Source of the DNA: Aptenodytes patagonicus
Lineage: Eukaryota; Chordata; Aves; Sphenisciformes; Spheniscidae
DNA: 64,000 bases
NCBI RefSeq assembly: GCF_965638725.1
Contig: NC_134970.1
Location: 3,725,001-3,789,000, forward strand
Reading direction: 5' to 3'
Part shown: in pieces, positions 33,469 through 44,870 of the stretch
How positions within the stretch are numbered: position 1 is the first letter of the stretch
Layout: the number at the start of each line of letters is the position of its first letter
Program-made: the position numbers and the translations under genes
The notes under the pieces: model-generated
Told to the model about the DNA's origin: nothing
Seen by the model: the letters and a program-made list of their open reading frames with translations, nothing else
Databases searched by the model: none

Positions 33469-34919
33469 AAACCAGTCATGTGTGTTTGGTTCAAGAAAGC
33501 AACTGAGAGTAAAACCTCCAGGAGGTGGGAATCGAGGCAGGAGGGCAGAGGGACCATGAGAGCAGAGCAGAGATCTCACCGGTCAACCCAGCCCCAGCAG
33601 AGCCCGGGTTTACACCCATGTCAGCATCTGGTCCCAGGTACCTAAATACGAGGGCGAGTGTCCTGCTGGCATCACTGCAAAGCAGCTGGCTCTGCTCTGC
33701 CCCGGGGAGGGTCCCGTGCCCAGGGCAGGTCGTTGGCAGCGGGGTCCCGCAGGCTTTGGGTCCTGCCCGTGTCGGGGAGGGCAGGGTTTGGCTGGAAGCA
33801 GCAGAGTGGGGCCGATGCGCTGAGCCCTGCATCTCCGCAGCACGGGGCAGGGGGACGATGCAGGATGCTGGGAGGGGGCTGCGGCACCGTGGACTGATGC
33901 TGCCGGGGCCGGGGGGAGCCTGGGAGGGATGAGAGCCGGGGAGGGGGCTGCGGGAGGGGGCTGGTGTTGCAAAGGAGAGTGCGTGGTGTATTGCCACAGG
34001 GAAGGTGCAACCCACGCAGGGAGCAGGAGAGCCCAGCTCCGGCTGCAGGGGACGGACACCCTCCCTACTCCCTCCAGCCAAATTCACACCACCATGAGGG
34101 AATAACCCTTTTGGCCTGGAGAGCAGCGCGGAGGCAAGGCTGAAGCCCCCCAGGAGGGCCCAGGCAAGAGGAGCGTGTCCCTGGCCCGGGGCCCTGGGAC
34201 ATGGCTCTGGCCACGAGGTGTCGTTGCCGGTCCTGCCGGCCGGCGCCAGACCCAGCCACCCTCCGCCTGCGCGGACCCCGCTCCCCCCGGCCACCCGCTG
34301 CCCATACGCCAGGCTGGCATCACCCTGCACCCCAAGGCTGCAGGGTGGCCATCTGCACCCTCGGCACGCCAGCCCAGGGCATCCCCGCTCCACCTCCGTC
34401 ACTGGGGAGTTTTCCCAGGGACATCGCGGGCTCTCCGGGTGCAGCCACCCAGAGCAATGATATGACCCGAGCCCTGCAGCGAGGTGGCCCCTGGGCTCCC
34501 TCATCAGCTCCACCTGGAGATGCTTTTGGCTAGAACCAAATCCAACCTCCTGAAACTCTGCCGGGCGGAAGGGGAGAGACAGAGCCAGCTCCAGGGCTGG
34601 CCTGGGGTGAGGGAAGAGAAGGCAGGGCCCACAGGCAGGGAGCTGGGGGCGAGCGTGGCAGCCACCCCGGGCTGACGCTGCGACCTGGGATGGCTGCTGC
34701 GACGCGGTGCTGTCCTGCAGACAGCGGTACCCAAGGACGCACATGCCACGCGTGTCCACAGCCACTGCAGGGGATGAAAGGGGGAAAAGGCAAGAGGGGT
34801 GGAGGCGGGGTGTGAGCAGGGGGAGAGGGAGGCAAAAAGGGTCCCACGTGTCAAACACCGACGGGGGTCGAGTCTCTGTGCAAAGCCAAGTCCTGGGAAA
34901 GGCGCGCTGCTGGGCAGGG

Positions 34920-37901
34920 CTAGAAAACCACGGACTGCAGGAGGCGGAAACACATCATCAGGTCCAAGGGGATGGGGGGTTTCAGGAGGTTCCCGTCCAG
35001 CCGCAGGTACCGGAGCCGGGGCACGCTGTCCAGGTTGGAGGGGGAGAAGTCCTGGATGGACACCAGCGAGGTGGGGCAGATCTGCGTCCCGTTGATTTCT
35101 GCAGGAAGGGGAGGAAAAGCGGGATGCAGGTTAGAGGAAAGGGAAGACAGAGAGGCATGCTAAAGACCCCCCTCCCTGCTTGCCTGCCTCTTGAACCCCA
35201 AAATGGGGTTGCTTTGCTACCAAGGGGGAGAATCCCCAGCCTCTCCAAGAAGACGGCGCAGCCCCAGTGAGAGGAAATCTTGCTTTTGTTCAGAAACGAA
35301 GTAGGTCACATTCAGCCAAAGCGCGGTGAGAGTTGCAGTGTCATTCGAGAGAGAAAAGGGATTATTTCAAATATGAAACCTGCCGAGCCAGCCCTAAGCC
35401 TTCAAAAAAACATCAGGGAAACATGCTCCAGCACCTTTACGCTGAAGATAACGTCAATAGCAGGCTCGTTGCTCACTTCTGGATTTCCACGTGTTTCTCC
35501 CCACCCCAGGGCCTGCATTACAGAAAATAAACCTGGGGATTCTTATGTTGTTACCCAACTCCAGGGACTGAAACCTTATAAAAACTGGGTAAAATAGGCA
35601 AAAAAAAGAGCTGGGACATGATGTGCACGGCCACACAGGCATCTCTCCATGGAAAGCCCTACCAGGACCTGGCTACTGGTGTGTGTGAAGCCAGCAGCAG
35701 TCACCACCTTTGCCCCAAGGTCCCCCTTGGCTCCAGTTTGGTGGTGTTTAAATAAAATGCGGATTAACCGGCATTTGAACCAGACGTTCATCACCGCGTC
35801 TTTATTCCCTGGGAACCGACTCCGGTGACCCCGTGAGAGGAGGGATGTGGCTTTGCGAGGATTTTGTCCCTCTCGCTAGCATCACATCCCATAACGCTGT
35901 TAGTGCTTGCCTGCAAAGAGCAGCTTTCTTGCTCGTCCCTTCCTGGCCCACGTTCAGTGCCCTGTTTGGGCAGGAGCCGGCCCGCTAAAGCTGCTCTGTG
36001 ATCTTGCAGCCCCTCTTCGACAGCGGATCACTCTTACATATAAAGCCACACACCATCACTGCACGATAAACACCGCAGCGTGGAAGTGCTTGTGTCGCGC
36101 CGCTTGTGGGGACCGGTGTCCTGCCCGGCGGCTGCTTCACAGGCGAGCAATGCCCTGGGTGGGTCCTGCAGCCCCCCATATACCCCACTGCAGCCAGAAA
36201 TAGAAGAGCCCAGCACACTTTCCCCAGTGCACATGGAGGGTTTCTGGCAGCAGCGCCACATTCTTGCTTCCCCGTGGATAGCAAGGACAGCAGGTTGCTG
36301 GACCTCTACTAGCAGAAACAGCTGGGGTGACCAGGAATGGGTCTCTGTCTTCTTCTCGAATGTGCTAGCTATGTTTACACATTTCACAGGCCAGCACCTC
36401 TCCCATGAAATTGCAGTGCTTTGCCTGGAACGGTGTGAAACTGCCCCGGTTGGTTTGCCAAGGCAACCTCCATCACAGCCTTGTTCTCCCTGTTCCTTCC
36501 TCTGCGAGGCTCAGCTCGAGAGCTAAGCTGGGTTATTTCTAACCATCTTGACTGCGTATTTGGCATCTGTTCTTAAAATATGTGCACAGGCTCTCCTTTT
36601 TAAATATCCCTATTTCTGAGCCCTGCTGGGGAAGTAACTATTTAGATGGCAGGTGGCCCCAAAGAAGAGCTGCCCGTGACAACGAACCAGAAAAGCCCTG
36701 CAGCACCAGGGGGAATTTTGCGCCACTCCTCAGCTACCACCCTAATCCTCAGGCCATCCTTCCCCACATGCAAATCCATCCCCCTTAGGACCTTGTTCAC
36801 CTACAAAGAGCCTCCAGCTCACCCCACCACTGCATCCCCCTTTGAAGAGTTCACATCCCACTGGGTGAAAAATGCCCTTTTTCAACGAAACACTTGCCAT
36901 CCCCAAGCCCGTCCACTCCCCCACAGACCTCGCCGTGGCCTCCCGACGGGCCAGTGCAACTCACTTTCAATGGAGTTGTTATTCAGGTAGAGGTGCTCCA
37001 GCTTGGGGCTGATGAAAGGGACGTTGGTGAGCTTGTTGTGGGCCAGGTGCAACACCAGCAAGTTGGTAAGGTTGAAGGAGTTCTTGGGCAGCCCCTTGTC
37101 AGAGATCTGGTTGTAGTTGAGCCGGATGAATGCCAGGTTGGGGAACTCCTTGAAGTAGTCACTGGGGATGTCTTCAATGTTGTTCCTGTCCAGGAAAAGC
37201 TGGTGGATGGCACTGGGCACCCCAGGGGGCATTTTCCTCAGGATGTTGTGGGCGAGGTTGAGTTGCATGAGGTTCTTGAGTCCCTTGAAGGTGTTTTTGT
37301 TGAAGACCCCATCGCTTAGCTTGTTGTGGTGCAGGTCCAAGAGCACCAGGTTCTCCAGCTTGTTGAAGACCCCAGCAGGGATCTTGGAGATCTGGTTCCT
37401 GCTCAGACGCAGCTGCTCCAGGTTGGGCGGCAGGAAGGAAGGCACCTCCTTGAGCTGGTTCTTCTCCATGTAGAGGAAGATGAGGTTTTCCAGCTTCTCC
37501 AGGACCCGCCTGTCCACCTTCCGGATGCGATTGTTGTCTAGGTTGACCCATTTCAGCCCCGTGGCGTTCCTGAAGGACTCCTCTGGGAGGTCGTCGATGA
37601 AGTTGTTCTGGAGGTAGAGGTAGTGGATGCGGGACGGGATGATGGGGACCTTCCGCAGGTTGCGGCTGTCACAGTAGAGGGCAGAGGGGAAGTCTGGGGG
37701 GCAGTAGCATTCTCGGGGGCAGTCAGGGAAGATGGAGGGGGGACCCGGTGGCAGGGGTGGGGGCAGCTCTGTGGGCTCGACGGGCTCAACAAACTCGGGA
37801 GGCGGGCGGGTGGGTTTCCGGGGAGGCTTCCTCCTCTGCCCGCTCACCTCCGAGATCAGCACAAGAACAAGCGGAAGAAGCAATCTGAAGGCCACCTTCA
37901 T
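34920..37901 (-). CDS. PRELP: Prolargin (proline/arginine-rich end leucine-rich repeat protein), two coding exons
   Basis: Seen: exons 37901-36965 (312 codons plus 1 nt) and 35098-34920, joined at NNSIE|K by a GT-AG intron of 1866 nt, giving 371 aa (human 382). Residues 1-21 are a signal peptide. Residues 22-35 are basic and proline-rich (R23, R24, K25, R28, K29, R32), followed by an acidic, proline-rich stretch (36-57). Cys 61, 65, 67 and 77 form the class II N-cap CX3CXCX9C. About a dozen leucine-rich repeats follow, then Cys320 and Cys362 of the C-terminal ear and the ending LMMCFRLLQSVVF. N-glycosylation sequons are at 112, 277, 308 and 315. Known of the family: a secreted matrix protein of cartilage and basement membranes. 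Its N-terminus binds heparin and heparan sulfate, and its repeats bind fibrillar collagen. The ATG sits in ACCATGA. One large exon carrying most repeats, then a small terminal exon, is the usual SLRP class II structure. Confidence 0.97.
35099..36964 (-). other. PRELP: PRELP intron between the two coding exons
   Basis: The donor is GAAA|GTGAGT and the acceptor TTCCTGCAG|AAATC. The 1.87 kb between them is of mixed composition and I see no repeat family or further exon in it. Around 36020-36070 there is a moderately AT-rich patch with CTTACATATAAAG, but nothing that can be named. Confidence 0.85.
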
Positions 37902-37916
37902 GGTCCAGATGTTTCC
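37902..37916 (-). other. PRELP: PRELP 5' UTR portion in the first coding exon
   Basis: A good acceptor (TTGCCTCCCTCAG, exon starts 37916) lies just 15 nt before the ATG. The remaining 5' UTR must therefore come from an upstream non-coding exon, as in mammalian PRELP. Confidence 0.7.
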
Positions 37917-40900
37917 CTGAGGGAGGCAACAAGAAGAGGTGGGTTGGGAAGCACCCAATTTAGGTACCGCATCATCTCCCATCTCCCCCATCACTGCAGT
38001 CTCTGACAGGCAGGAATTTACCCCACATCCCTGCCAGTAACCTGCTATTTTCTCTCCTTCCCCTTGGAAGTTATCTTTAAATCCAACCCCTCTCCAGAGC
38101 ATGAGTCACTGAGATCCCCTCTCTCTGGCTCAGCTTTATGCCATTGCCAGGGGGGGTGTGTGGGGTGTGATGGGTTTTTTTAATTTGGGTTTTTTTCCAC
38201 ACATCACCCCCAGCACTGCGTCACAGAGCCTGGACCCCCCTGGGAGTCCCAACACCGCTGTGCCCTCTCCCCAAAGGATGGATTGCCCCTTCAGAGGCCT
38301 TGATGGATTAGGCTTAATTTTGCACTTGAGCCAAGAAAAATCAATGATTCAGTAGCAAATTGGCTGAGCAACAGTATCAGGAGGCCAGCGGCAGTTAGTG
38401 GGGCAGCAAAGATGGATGGTCCTGTGCTTCAGGGATAAGGATTTAATGCAGGACAGCCCATTTTCAAGGCCATGTGATAAGAAGGACATTTGCAAGATTA
38501 CACCTGGGCGATACCAAAGGTGTTTGACTATACAGCTCCCTGTGCTTGCCCAAATAACTGATCCATCACCTCCAGTCCCACCACAGGGTGCTGGGCTGGG
38601 ATCGTTACTGGGGGAGAGTCCCAGCAGAAGTGGGAGATCTGGAGGGATCAGGTGAGGTCTCTGCTTGCCCCTAGCCAGTGGGCCTCTCCCAGACACCAGC
38701 CCAACACCTTATACAAGCCACCTCTCCCTCTTCTCTGGGTTGTTATCAAGCCCATGAAGGCTGCCGGTCCCATCTCTGCCCTCCCTGCTGCCTGGAACCG
38801 CAGCAATCATCCCTTCAAGACTCTTGCTGGCAGCTCTCCAGCTGGTGCCTTGGAGGATGGAGGGATCCAGCTTGTTGCAGACGAGCTCCCCAGAAAGCCC
38901 CGTGCAGAAGGTGCTTTGGATGCTCTGACACCCCCCGGGGCCAGCTGGAGCAGGCCAGGCTGTGGGCTTCCTGGGCAGGCAGCAGATACCTCGGGGAGTT
39001 CGCCAGACTTTTCCCGGCAGCATTTGTCACCCCAGCAGGAACAGAGCCGAGCTGGATGCACGGTGAGGCAGATGGAGAAGCTCGGCAGAGGCAGGGTAGG
39101 AAAAAGAATCAAGTGAGATGAGACAGGGAGGAAGACAGGGAGGAAGATGAGAAGACTCAGAGGAAGATGGATCTCCTGGGGAAACGGAGCGTCTGCCGTG
39201 GGAGCCAGTGCTGCTGGGATGGAAGCGTGGGGCAGAAGCCTTTGGTGATGCTGATGCTGGAGAGAAATCCGGTTCTCCCGGCTCATTGCTCTCTCCCATG
39301 CAACACGACAAAGTTGAGCTTGCAGCTTGCTGGTGCACAGCGCTGCTGTCATGCCTGGGGGTCACTGGCAACGCAGGCGCAGCCAGCCCCACTCAGCTCA
39401 GCATGCCCGGTGGGAGCTGCAAACAGGCAGGGCTGAGCTGGGCACGTCGCATTTGCCTTCAGGCAGCAGCAGGGAAATGTCCCCAGCCCTCACCCGACCA
39501 GCAAGCAGCACAGACAAACGCTGCTGGGGTAGCCCCCTGCCACACCAACCCCCTTTTGCTTACAGCTTCCCACCGGGTCCGCATCCCACCCAGGAATGCC
39601 CTTAGGGCCCCTTGATGGGCCACTGCTCCCCGGGCTGCGCCAGCCCCAGCTCCCTTTGAAACGATCCCACGCATTCCTGGGGCTCCAAGTAATTGACTTT
39701 CTCCAAGAAAAGATCCTGTTCTCGCCCCCCCTCCAGGCCCAGCCTGTTACTTTCCTTTTTGTCTCGCTCTGCTCCCATCTGGCTCTGTTTAACCCTACAA
39801 GCCTCACATGCCTGCTGTTTTCAATCAGAGCTCTGGCATCTCGCTGGGGGAAGGGAGGAACAGGGGAATAGCAACGGGGCCCGAATGCTGCCAGATATTC
39901 AGCTCAGCAGTGCTGCAGTAAGTCCCCTTTGGGGATGTACGTGCATGCTTCTGTGTTGTAAGAGTTCAGATTCAATGATGGGCTGCAGAGAACAGGCAAA
40001 TTCGTGACAGGGAGCTGCTCTACGTGCAGTCCCCTCCCTGGCCCTGCAGCACCCCGCTCCTTTCCCAGCCACATCCTTCCTTGCACTTGGCTCTCCCCCC
40101 ACCTTGTCCCAGACCTTTCCATGGGGTTTTGCCTCAGCTCCAAAACTCAGACCTGGATTTTAACACCCACAACAGTGGGGGCTGAGGTCTATGTTTGGCC
40201 CGTTGCAGAGGGAGGAGGCAGCTGGGACACGATATTCCAGCCAGTACACGCTGCGATCCGGGCATTCGGCTCCCTCCTCTCACAAAGCGATGCTCAGCTC
40301 GGGCCACCTGGCAGCCACCCCGGGGCAATGTCACAAGGAAGGTGGGGGACAGGGCAGAGCTGTCACCCCGTTGGTCTCGGGAGCTGGCTGAGCTCTCAGC
40401 CCTTCCAGGAATGACCTGGCACCGCACAGCCTGCGTCATCCCCTCCACATGAGGCTTTAATGCTACAGATGTTTAGGGACTAAGCATATAGCAGAAATAG
40501 TCAGCAAGCCAGAAATTCAGGCTGGAGAGCGGCAGCATCATGTGGCATTTGTCAGCACAGAAGGAAAGTGTCAGGAGGCAGATGCGGCCCCTTTTATCCG
40601 CTGTACCACTTGCAACCCGCTGCCACGTCCCCATGGGGACTGCCACAGCCCCTCTGCCCGTCACAGCCAGGCAGAGCCAGCACTGCCACGACCCTTCTCC
40701 GCTGCCGGTCCCCACCAGCCTCTCCCTGCAAAGCTGCAGCTCCCCGCAGAGGCTCTGCCCACCGCTCCCCAGCCTCCTTGGGGAAAGCAGGACCCACTTC
40801 CAAGCAATCTGCAGGAAACCAGCTCACAGCCAGCAGTCCCCACAACAGCCCTGCATCCAGAATAACGTCCTCAACAGGGCCACAGCCGAGCTTTTTGCAA

Positions 40901-41820
40901 CAAGCCTGAGGCCGCCACAAGCTTTACAATTGCGTCCAACACGCTGGAAGGTTCAAAGCCAGCTCTCCCTGGACCCGACACAGTCGGCAGTCTGTTCTCC
41001 ATCATGCAGTTGAATTTACTGGCATGAATGCAAGAAGCCAGATTTCAAAATCCCACACCCTGATTCTGCACGAGCACTGGCTGCCGAATCCGCGGCCAGA
41101 GCCACGGCGCAGCGCCTGCTCTGCAAATGCCTCCACTCGACCTTTCTCACCACCACCCGACGGACAGGACAGCTCAGATCCCCAGTACCCACAAGGGATC
41201 CATGCAACTGAAATAAATCATGAAGCAATGAATGCATTCAGGAAACCAACCGCCTGGCGTGGAGAAAAGGCTCGATTCATGGACAAAAACAGTTCTGACA
41301 CCTCCTGAGCTGCAGGGTGGGGTGAGCAGCTTGGCCTGGGTGCAGGACCAAGGCACCCAACAGATGCCAGCCCAAGGTTTTTCCCGGAAAGAGGCAGCTG
41401 CTCCCTCCATCATTCCATTACAATTAACAAAAATTCAGCACAACAGCTGGAAATTCCAGCCCCAAATGCCACTGGCATTTGCTTTCCAAATAGTTTATCT
41501 TCGCTGCATCTCGCTAACCCACAGCTCCCAAACGGTGCTCACTGCCAGCCCTGCTACTGGTGCCAAGGGCAGGCAAAAATCACAGCCTCCGGGGCAAGAG
41601 TGAGCTATGGAAAGGTCACGGGGGGATTTTTCACGGCCAGAAGTCCCGACGCTCTCCCTTGGGTGCCTCCTGCCCTCCCCACCTCCTCTTGCAACAGTTA
41701 GACACGCAGAGAGCAGCAGCTGGCTCTGGGTAGTTATCACGGATGCATCGGGGATCCCTGCTCCCGTGGAGGGGCTGGGAGAGACAAAGGGAGCTTTTAA
41801 CTTTGGGAGGAGGGGGGAAA

Positions 41821-41856
41821 GACTAGATGGCTGGACCAGGGATCCTTTCCAGCCTG
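41821..41856 (+). mobile_element. Degraded CR1 3'-end remnant
   Basis: GACTAGATGGCTGGACC followed by GATCCTTTCCAGCCTG resembles the CR1 3' end (GACTAGATGA...GGTCCCTTCCAACC) in forward orientation. The terminal ATTCTATG repeat is not present. It is short and diverged, so only a probable assignment. Confidence 0.4.
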
Positions 41857-42717
41857 TTGCTCGTAACCCTGCTAGCTCCCTTCACAGCTTTTCCACTGGG
41901 ACCCCCAATTCCCATCATCCCTGCAGCCCCCAGGCTGGAAAAATGCCCCCACCCAGCCTGGGAACCTGCACGTTGGAGCAGAACAAGGAGGGCAAGCTAA
42001 AAATAACCGAAAGGAGCCAGCAAAGTTCCCTTGTCGGCTTCCCTCGTCTCCAACCACCACAACAGCCTGTTCGTGTCTCTGCAAGAATCTGGGTCTGATC
42101 AGCTGTAACCGAAACAGGGAGTTCTTTATCCAGCGGCGCTGGAGAGCTGGGAATGCTGGAAAAGGGCTAAATACAGCGCAAGCCTGTCCTCCGAGGGGCG
42201 GACAGACACGCTGTCACCCAGGCGTCCCCAGGGTCCCCTGGGGAGCAGAGCCCTGATGCAACCACCCACTCTTCTCGCCCTTTCCCAGCACTTTCCCAGG
42301 GAGAAGCGGAGCCGCAGGCAGCCTGCTTGGCTGGGGCTGGAGCCGGCACACAGCCGAGGCAGCCGCAGGGGCTCAGCCCCTGCTGCGTTTCTTCTTGCGG
42401 GGATAGTGCTGTGTCCACGCAGGGGATGGGTGTCTCAGGAAACCCTACCGGAGAGCAGCTCAGACATGCTCCCGGGCTCTCGAGCAACACTTTTGGGCTC
42501 AGCTCTAGGACTACAAGACACAGGGACAGCAATGCACGGCTCCTGCGTCCCTCTGCATGCCAGGAGCATTTCCTCACTGCACCACAGTCGCCAGACTCAT
42601 TGCGAAAGGCTGGTCGTGTTCGCTGCTCCCTCCAGCAACCTCCTCCCGCAGCAGGGCCCGTGGGAAGGCAGCCCTGGCAGAAAACACCTTTCTGCTGCCT
42701 TCTCCGTGTCAGCAATT

Positions 42718-42743
42718 CCTCCCTCCTCCTCCTCCTCCTCCCT
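42718..42743. repeat. (TCC)n microsatellite
   Basis: TCC trinucleotide tract of about seven to eight copies within the probable PRELP intron 1. Confidence 0.9.
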
Positions 42744-44625
42744 CGCTGCATGTCCCGACCCTTCCCAGGGCTGCTCCCAGCTCAGCCCGCCCGCAGATCT
42801 CTCTGCCACACACAGTGGAACTGGCTGGACACAGACAAAAGCAAATCACAGGAGAAAATGCTGCCAAAGCAACCACAGCTGGGCCCCCGAGCCTGCCCCC
42901 CACACACACCCTGCTCCCCTCCAAGCAGATACCTCGCCTTGGTCCCCCCGGCTCTGCTTCCTCTAAGGGTGGGAAACTGCTCTGATGCCTTATCAGCTGC
43001 TGCTGCCTCATCCCTCCCCTCCAGCCTCTTCCCAAGGGCAGAGGAAACCTCCCACAGCTGCACTTTTATCTCTTCCCAGGTGAAAACACTCAGCCCCTCA
43101 ACCCCCGCCTTCCCAGGGGGAGCAGGGACACCCACCACCCTGCATTTCTGCTCCACGCTGCCTGTCCCAGGCTGGCCGAGGAAAGGGTGCTTCCCCAGGA
43201 GGCAGCTCCAGCAGCTTGCGGATGCCATCGGCCAAGCACCACATAAGGAAGGCCCACGATCGCAGGCTCCCAGGAAAGTTTCCAAGCCCTCATGTGCGAC
43301 ACACTTTGCATTCAGCTGCCAAGGGGATGAATTTCCACTTTATGCCCTGTAGATGCTTTTCCTAAAACTCTCAAACAGACGGGGAAGGGCAGGTTTGGGA
43401 TGAGTCTCTTCCATGCAACAAAATCCTTTCCCCAGGACTTCAGCGAACATCGCTGCCCTGTTGCTTCCTCCCATCATCTCCTGCCTCTGCCAGAGCAGAG
43501 ACAAAGAGCCGGCTCCAAATGGGACCCACACGGCAGTCCGCCCCACGGTGTGGGGTGCAGGGAGGGAGCTGCACCTCTCCGCCCACCCGGAGCAGAGCTG
43601 GCTCAAATCTCCGTGATCGAGGCAGCAAAAGTGGTGTTACACGCCCCGGGAATGGGCTATGTGATCCAGGCACAGCTCTGCCTGCCGGGCAGGAGAGCTG
43701 GGCTTTACCACCTAAATTTCGGGCAGAAAACCAGCTTGCTGAAAATTGCTGCTGAGGTGCTGTTCAGCTGCTCTCTCCCACCTCGCTCTCAAAGCAGCAC
43801 GATACTGGTCCCCTCCGCAGGGCAGGGAAGCTCCCTGCTCCCCACTCCGGCACGGGGGCGAGGGGCTGCGCGCAGCCCCCCTCCCACGGGAGCAGCACCC
43901 CGCAGCACCCCCCCCCCCCCCCAGCCCCGGCCGTTTCCCCAGCCCTTCTGCAGATCCAGCTGGAAACCAGGAGCCTGTGCTCCGCACAGGGAAGGCACGG
44001 TGACCCGATGCTACTGGAGGCTCCCTGGTAGCAGTCCTGGCTCCGGAGGTGTCTGCTCCCCTCTCAGCCTCTCCCCCTCCTGGCACACTTCCCCTGCTGC
44101 TTTCCAAGGTGGGGGGACTGCCCTGGGCATGGCTCGGGCTGTGCAGCCCCCCCCCGGCACCCCCAGCTCTGCCTCCCCGGCTGCAGAGCCAGAGCAAAGC
44201 GTGCGTGGGGTTGTGAGCATGTGAGAGCACAGGTCGGTGCCGGGGGGGGGGGGAGGGGGGGAACGGGACACACAAGGGGGTCCTCGCTCACCCCCGCAGA
44301 AAGCGACTGGCAGCAGCTGCAACGCTATCACACACGGGACTTTCCTCTGACTTTGCAGCCCCAAAGTACCCCCCCTCCACCCCAGCCTGCCCCATGCTGA
44401 GAAAAACTCTTGCAAAAAGAGAAAAAGGAAGGAACAAAGACTCCAGCTGCTGAAGAACAGAAAAACCAACGAGGGGGGGGGGGGGGGGAAAAGAAGAGCA
44501 GATGCTGCTTTGCATGTAAGGGAGGCTGGAGAGGGCAGGAGCATCGTGGACCAGTGCAGCGTCCTGGGTCGGAGGGTCAGGCAAGGCGAGAAAAGCCTGG
44601 GGGAAAGCACCTGCCCACAGCTTAC

Positions 44626-44870
44626 CTGTGTGCACCTCTCCCTCCTCCTGCCTCTTATTAATCCCCAAGACAAGTTTCTCTCTGGCTGTCTCCCTCCTCC
44701 TCCTCCTCCTCCTCCTCCTCCTCCTCCTCCTCTCGGCACCGCGGCTCCGCCACGAGTGAGCCTCGGCCGAGCGCGGGGGTTTTGTTCCTGGGAGCCGCTG
44801 GCCGAGGGTGGGTGGGAGCGCGGGAGGCGGAGGGCTGGGACGGAGGCACGATGACAACAATAACGTCTTT
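44626..44870 (-). other. PRELP: Candidate non-coding first exon and promoter of PRELP
   Basis: On the minus strand a consensus donor ACACAG|GTAAGC ends an exon at 44626. Upstream of it is G/A-rich, leader-like sequence including (GAG)n, then CpG-rich DNA to about 44860 and a GATAAAGA motif near 44870. It would splice to the acceptor at 37916 across 6.7 kb. A far-upstream non-coding exon 1 is known for mammalian PRELP. The start site is not determined; the assignment is inference from donor quality, CpG content and position. Confidence 0.35.
44695..44731. repeat. (TCC)n trinucleotide repeat, about 12 copies
   Basis: Nearly perfect TCC repeat on the plus strand (GGA on the minus). If the PRELP first-exon model is right, it lies in the 5' UTR as a purine-only tract. 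Confidence 0.95.

Larger units (their letters stand above)
32740..34919 (-). other. PRELP: Inferred PRELP 3' UTR, about 2.2 kb
   Basis: From the PRELP stop codon the minus strand runs to AATAAA at 32758-32753, preceded by an AU-rich end with two UGUAUAUA elements. Long 3' UTRs are usual for this gene in mammals. The proximal part (33.5-34.9 kb) is GC-rich and the distal 700 nt are AT-rich, including a U30 run (33464-33435 as transcribed). A 455-codon frame (34858-33491) lies inside this region but has no recognisable domain. UTR extent is inferred from the signals, not from transcripts. Confidence 0.5.
37917..44625. other. Probable PRELP intron 1, no coding gene seen
   Basis: About 6.7 kb between the PRELP coding exon and the candidate first exon. 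It is GC-rich, with a (TCC)n tract (42718-42743), C15 (43908-43922), G16 (44473-44488) and a degraded CR1 3' end (41821-41856). Long frames such as 42327-43352 plus are proline/serine/alanine-rich with no domain and overlap long frames on the other strand. Confidence 0.45.

Noticed and set aside
33491-34858. 455-codon open frame on the minus strand directly after PRELP
   Set aside because: It lies in the inferred PRELP 3' UTR, is Pro/Ser/Leu/Gly-rich like random GC-rich sequence, has no domain, and overlaps long frames on the other strand.
36640-36680. AGGTGGCCCC as a third CTCF site
   Set aside because: The left half of the core does not match (three mismatches).
36894-37319. Plus-strand frames across the PRELP exon
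   Set aside because: Antisense shadow of the leucine-rich repeats; Val/Glu/Gln-rich pattern results from reading LRR codons backwards.
42327-43352. 341-codon plus-strand frame
   Set aside because: Low-information Ser/Pro/Leu composition, no domain, and several overlapping frames of similar quality.
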